In this document: positions 6,732 through 7,779 of the stretch, piece after piece
Position numbering within the stretch: the stretch's first letter is position 1
Layout of the letters: each line of letters begins with the position of its first letter
Assembly (NCBI GenBank): GCA_051892815.1
Contig: JBJFGP010000236.1
Location: 1-7,779, forward strand
Length of the DNA stretch: 7,779 nucleotides
DNA from: JAXFQS01 sp051892815
GTDB taxonomy: Bacteria > Verrucomicrobiota > Kiritimatiellia > RFP12 > DVOR01
Reading direction: 5' to 3'
Made by a program: the position numbers and the translations under genes
The notes under the pieces: generated by a model
The model's input: only the letters and a program-made list of their open reading frames with translations
Told to the model about the DNA's origin: nothing
Databases searched by the model: none

Positions 6732-7481
6732 CTATCTGAAGTACCGATAGACCCAATACCCAGCCAGTTCTTTCAACGCCTGGGAGCTGTCTCGCAAACC
6801 ATCCACCGACGGAGCCAGCTTCCCCAGCCACTCCCGCCAACCTTCGGCAGAGAGTTGCCCGCGGTAATCCGTCCCCACAGGGATTACCTCCACGCCCTGC
6901 TTCCGGTAGAGCATCACCGAGCGCCTCAAATGCCACGCCGAGGTCACCAGCAACACACGCCGGTAGCCGCGGCGGCGGCACATTTTGACCGTATTGGCGG
7001 CATTCTCGTGGGTCGTATGGCTCTCATCATCGACCAGTATTGCCGTTGCCGGAACCCCCAAATCCCGTAGAAAGGGTTTGGCGGCCCGGCTCTCGCCAAT
7101 GCCCGAAACGATTACCACCGTCGCACGCCCGGCCTTGTAAAGTCTTGCCGCGTGCCATACTCGGTCGGCGGCGTCATTGCAATCGGCATACGGTTCGCCT
7201 GGGCGACAACTCATTCCTCCGCCCAACACCACGATTGCGTCGCCCTTGGGCACATCCCCTGCCCTGCACATCGGGTAGTCCGACTCAAGAAAGCGGTGCA
7301 GCAATCCGGCCACAAGCGGCACGGAGAGGAGGGTCACGCCTGCCAGCACGAGCAGGAGCATCCAACGCACCAGGTGGCGGGCGTGCTTGGCCTCCCGGAG
7401 TCCCAAGAACCACGCCAGCGACAACAACAGGACCATTGGACTGGCTGCCCAGGTCAAGAACTTTCCTATGGCGACAAACAT
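6732..7481 (-). CDS. DUF218 (YdcF/ElyC-like) inner-membrane protein
   Basis: A 249-residue membrane protein with two predicted N-terminal transmembrane helices (about 9-27 and 40-60), followed by a soluble DUF218 domain (about 80-235). Family marks are DAIVVLGGGM at 81-90, DAADRVWHAARLYKAG at 103-118, the strand VVIVSG at 122-127, HTTHENAANT at 155-164 and LVTSAWHLRRSVMLYRKQG at 178-196. The helix count and length resemble ElyC more than YdcF (no helices) or SanA (one). E. coli ElyC and SanA affect peptidoglycan and envelope integrity, probably through lipid-carrier-linked steps; their chemistry is not firmly settled. The ATG at 7481 lies 2 bases after the previous stop. I see no strong Shine-Dalgarno, so its translation probably depends on the upstream gene. 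The following aminotransferase is also 2 bases away, tying this protein to surface-glycan synthesis. Membership in DUF218 is firm; the role is inferred. Confidence 0.88.
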   Translation of the reverse strand: MFVAIGKFLTWAASPMVLLLSLAWFLGLREAKHARHLVRWMLLLVLAGVTLLSVPLVAGLLHRFLESDYPMCRAGDVPKGDAIVVLGGGMSCRPGEPYADCNDAADRVWHAARLYKAGRATVVIVSGIGESRAAKPFLRDLGVPATAILVDDESHTTHENAANTVKMCRRRGYRRVLLVTSAWHLRRSVMLYRKQGVEVIPVGTDYRGQLSAEGWREWLGKLAPSVDGLRDSSQALKELAGYWVYRYFR

Positions 7482-7483
7482 AT

Positions 7484-7779
7484 CTATTCGCCGTAGTAGC
7501 CTGCGGGCGCGTTCGTCAATGCCGCCTTGAAGAAGAGGCTCTCGTCGCCCGTCTCCGGGAGGTCGATTGTGGTTGCGCCGGAGTCGATTGGCTGTTCGCG
7601 CGGGCCATAGGCGAAGGGCCGCCAGGGCTCGGTCGATGTGAGCACCGTGTTGGTCACGACGGCAACGGCTGCGGGCGGATTCAACTTCTGAACTGGGGTC
7701 CCGTTTGCCAACAAATGCGTCTGGAGGGTAGCGCCGCTATAGCCCGTAATCTCAAGCGAGATCGAGGTCAATGGCAAGG
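7484..7779 (-). CDS. C-terminal fragment of an unrecognised protein, possibly exported
   Basis: The last 97 codons of a gene that enters from the right edge; no true start is visible, and the TTG at 7777 is simply an internal leucine in an open frame. I do not recognise the family. The fragment has no transmembrane helix and no cysteine. It is rich in Thr, Ala and Pro with alternating beta-type stretches (SLEITGYSG at 7-15, VAVVTNTVLTS at 38-48), an acidic turn and SLFFKAAL at 80-87. That style is common at the C-termini of secreted beta-sandwich proteins. Codons are mostly C-ending. Its stop is 2 bases before the DUF218 gene, so the two are almost certainly co-transcribed. Confidence 0.7.
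   Translation of the reverse strand, partial: LPLTSISLEITGYSGATLQTHLLANGTPVQKLNPPAAVAVVTNTVLTSTEPWRPFAYGPREQPIDSGATTIDLPETGDESLFFKAALTNAPAGYYGE

Noticed and set aside
6730..6981. N-terminal extension of the aminotransferase to an upstream ATG at 6981
   Set aside because: It would overlap the DUF218 gene out of frame by about 250 bases, reads as Gly/Ala/Arg-rich shadow sequence, and the family N-terminus starts at the ATG at 6729.
7484..7779. LPETG in the right-edge protein, resembling a sortase LPXTG sorting signal
   Set aside because: It is not followed by a hydrophobic helix and a basic tail; the remaining 20 residues are mixed and end in an acidic residue. It is almost certainly a chance match.

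Overview
The window is 7,779 bases of moderately GC-rich bacterial DNA. All supported genes lie on the minus strand, so transcription runs from high to low coordinates. There is no rRNA, tRNA, CRISPR array, insertion sequence or phage gene that I can see. The organism cannot be named from these genes. A full-length fused carbamoyl-phosphate synthase large subunit, a two-helix membrane DUF218 protein and a nucleotide-sugar aminotransferase fit a diderm bacterium. The C-terminal style of the truncated protein at the right edge (acidic turn, then a Phe-Phe-Lys strand) recalls secreted proteins of Planctomycetes/Verrucomicrobia-type bacteria, but that is only a weak hint.

Right block (7779 down to 5638): three tightly packed genes separated by only 2 bases each. 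They are the C-terminus of an unrecognised, possibly exported protein, an ElyC/YdcF-like DUF218 inner-membrane protein, and a PLP-dependent DegT/DnrJ/EryC1/StrS aminotransferase of the EpsN/PglE type, which makes amino sugars for surface glycans. Together they look like the end of a cell-envelope or polysaccharide operon. A 13-bp hairpin without a U-tract follows 20 bases after the last stop codon.

Middle (5637-5230): a roughly 400-base non-coding stretch holding that hairpin, short repeats and the probable promoter of the next operon. The best promoter candidate has a 17-base spacer and lies about 60 bases before carB.

Left block (5229 down to 1): carB, carA and a tRNA-dihydrouridine synthase gene cut by the left edge, with gaps of 9 and 5 bases. 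CarA releases ammonia from glutamine and CarB builds carbamoyl phosphate from it with bicarbonate and two ATP, feeding pyrimidine and arginine synthesis. The order is carB-carA, the reverse of the usual carA-carB. Both proteins keep their catalytic residues.

The most unusual thing I see is compositional. The N-terminal half of carB favours C-ending codons. The C-terminal half favours G- and T-ending codons. The change falls near the boundary between the two duplicated halves of the protein and reverts in carA. The aminotransferase gene shows the same G/T-ending style as the carB C-terminal half. Apart from this, the gene order and some promoter-region repeats, the window is ordinary housekeeping and envelope biosynthesis. 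I do not see evidence for a new defence or mobile system.
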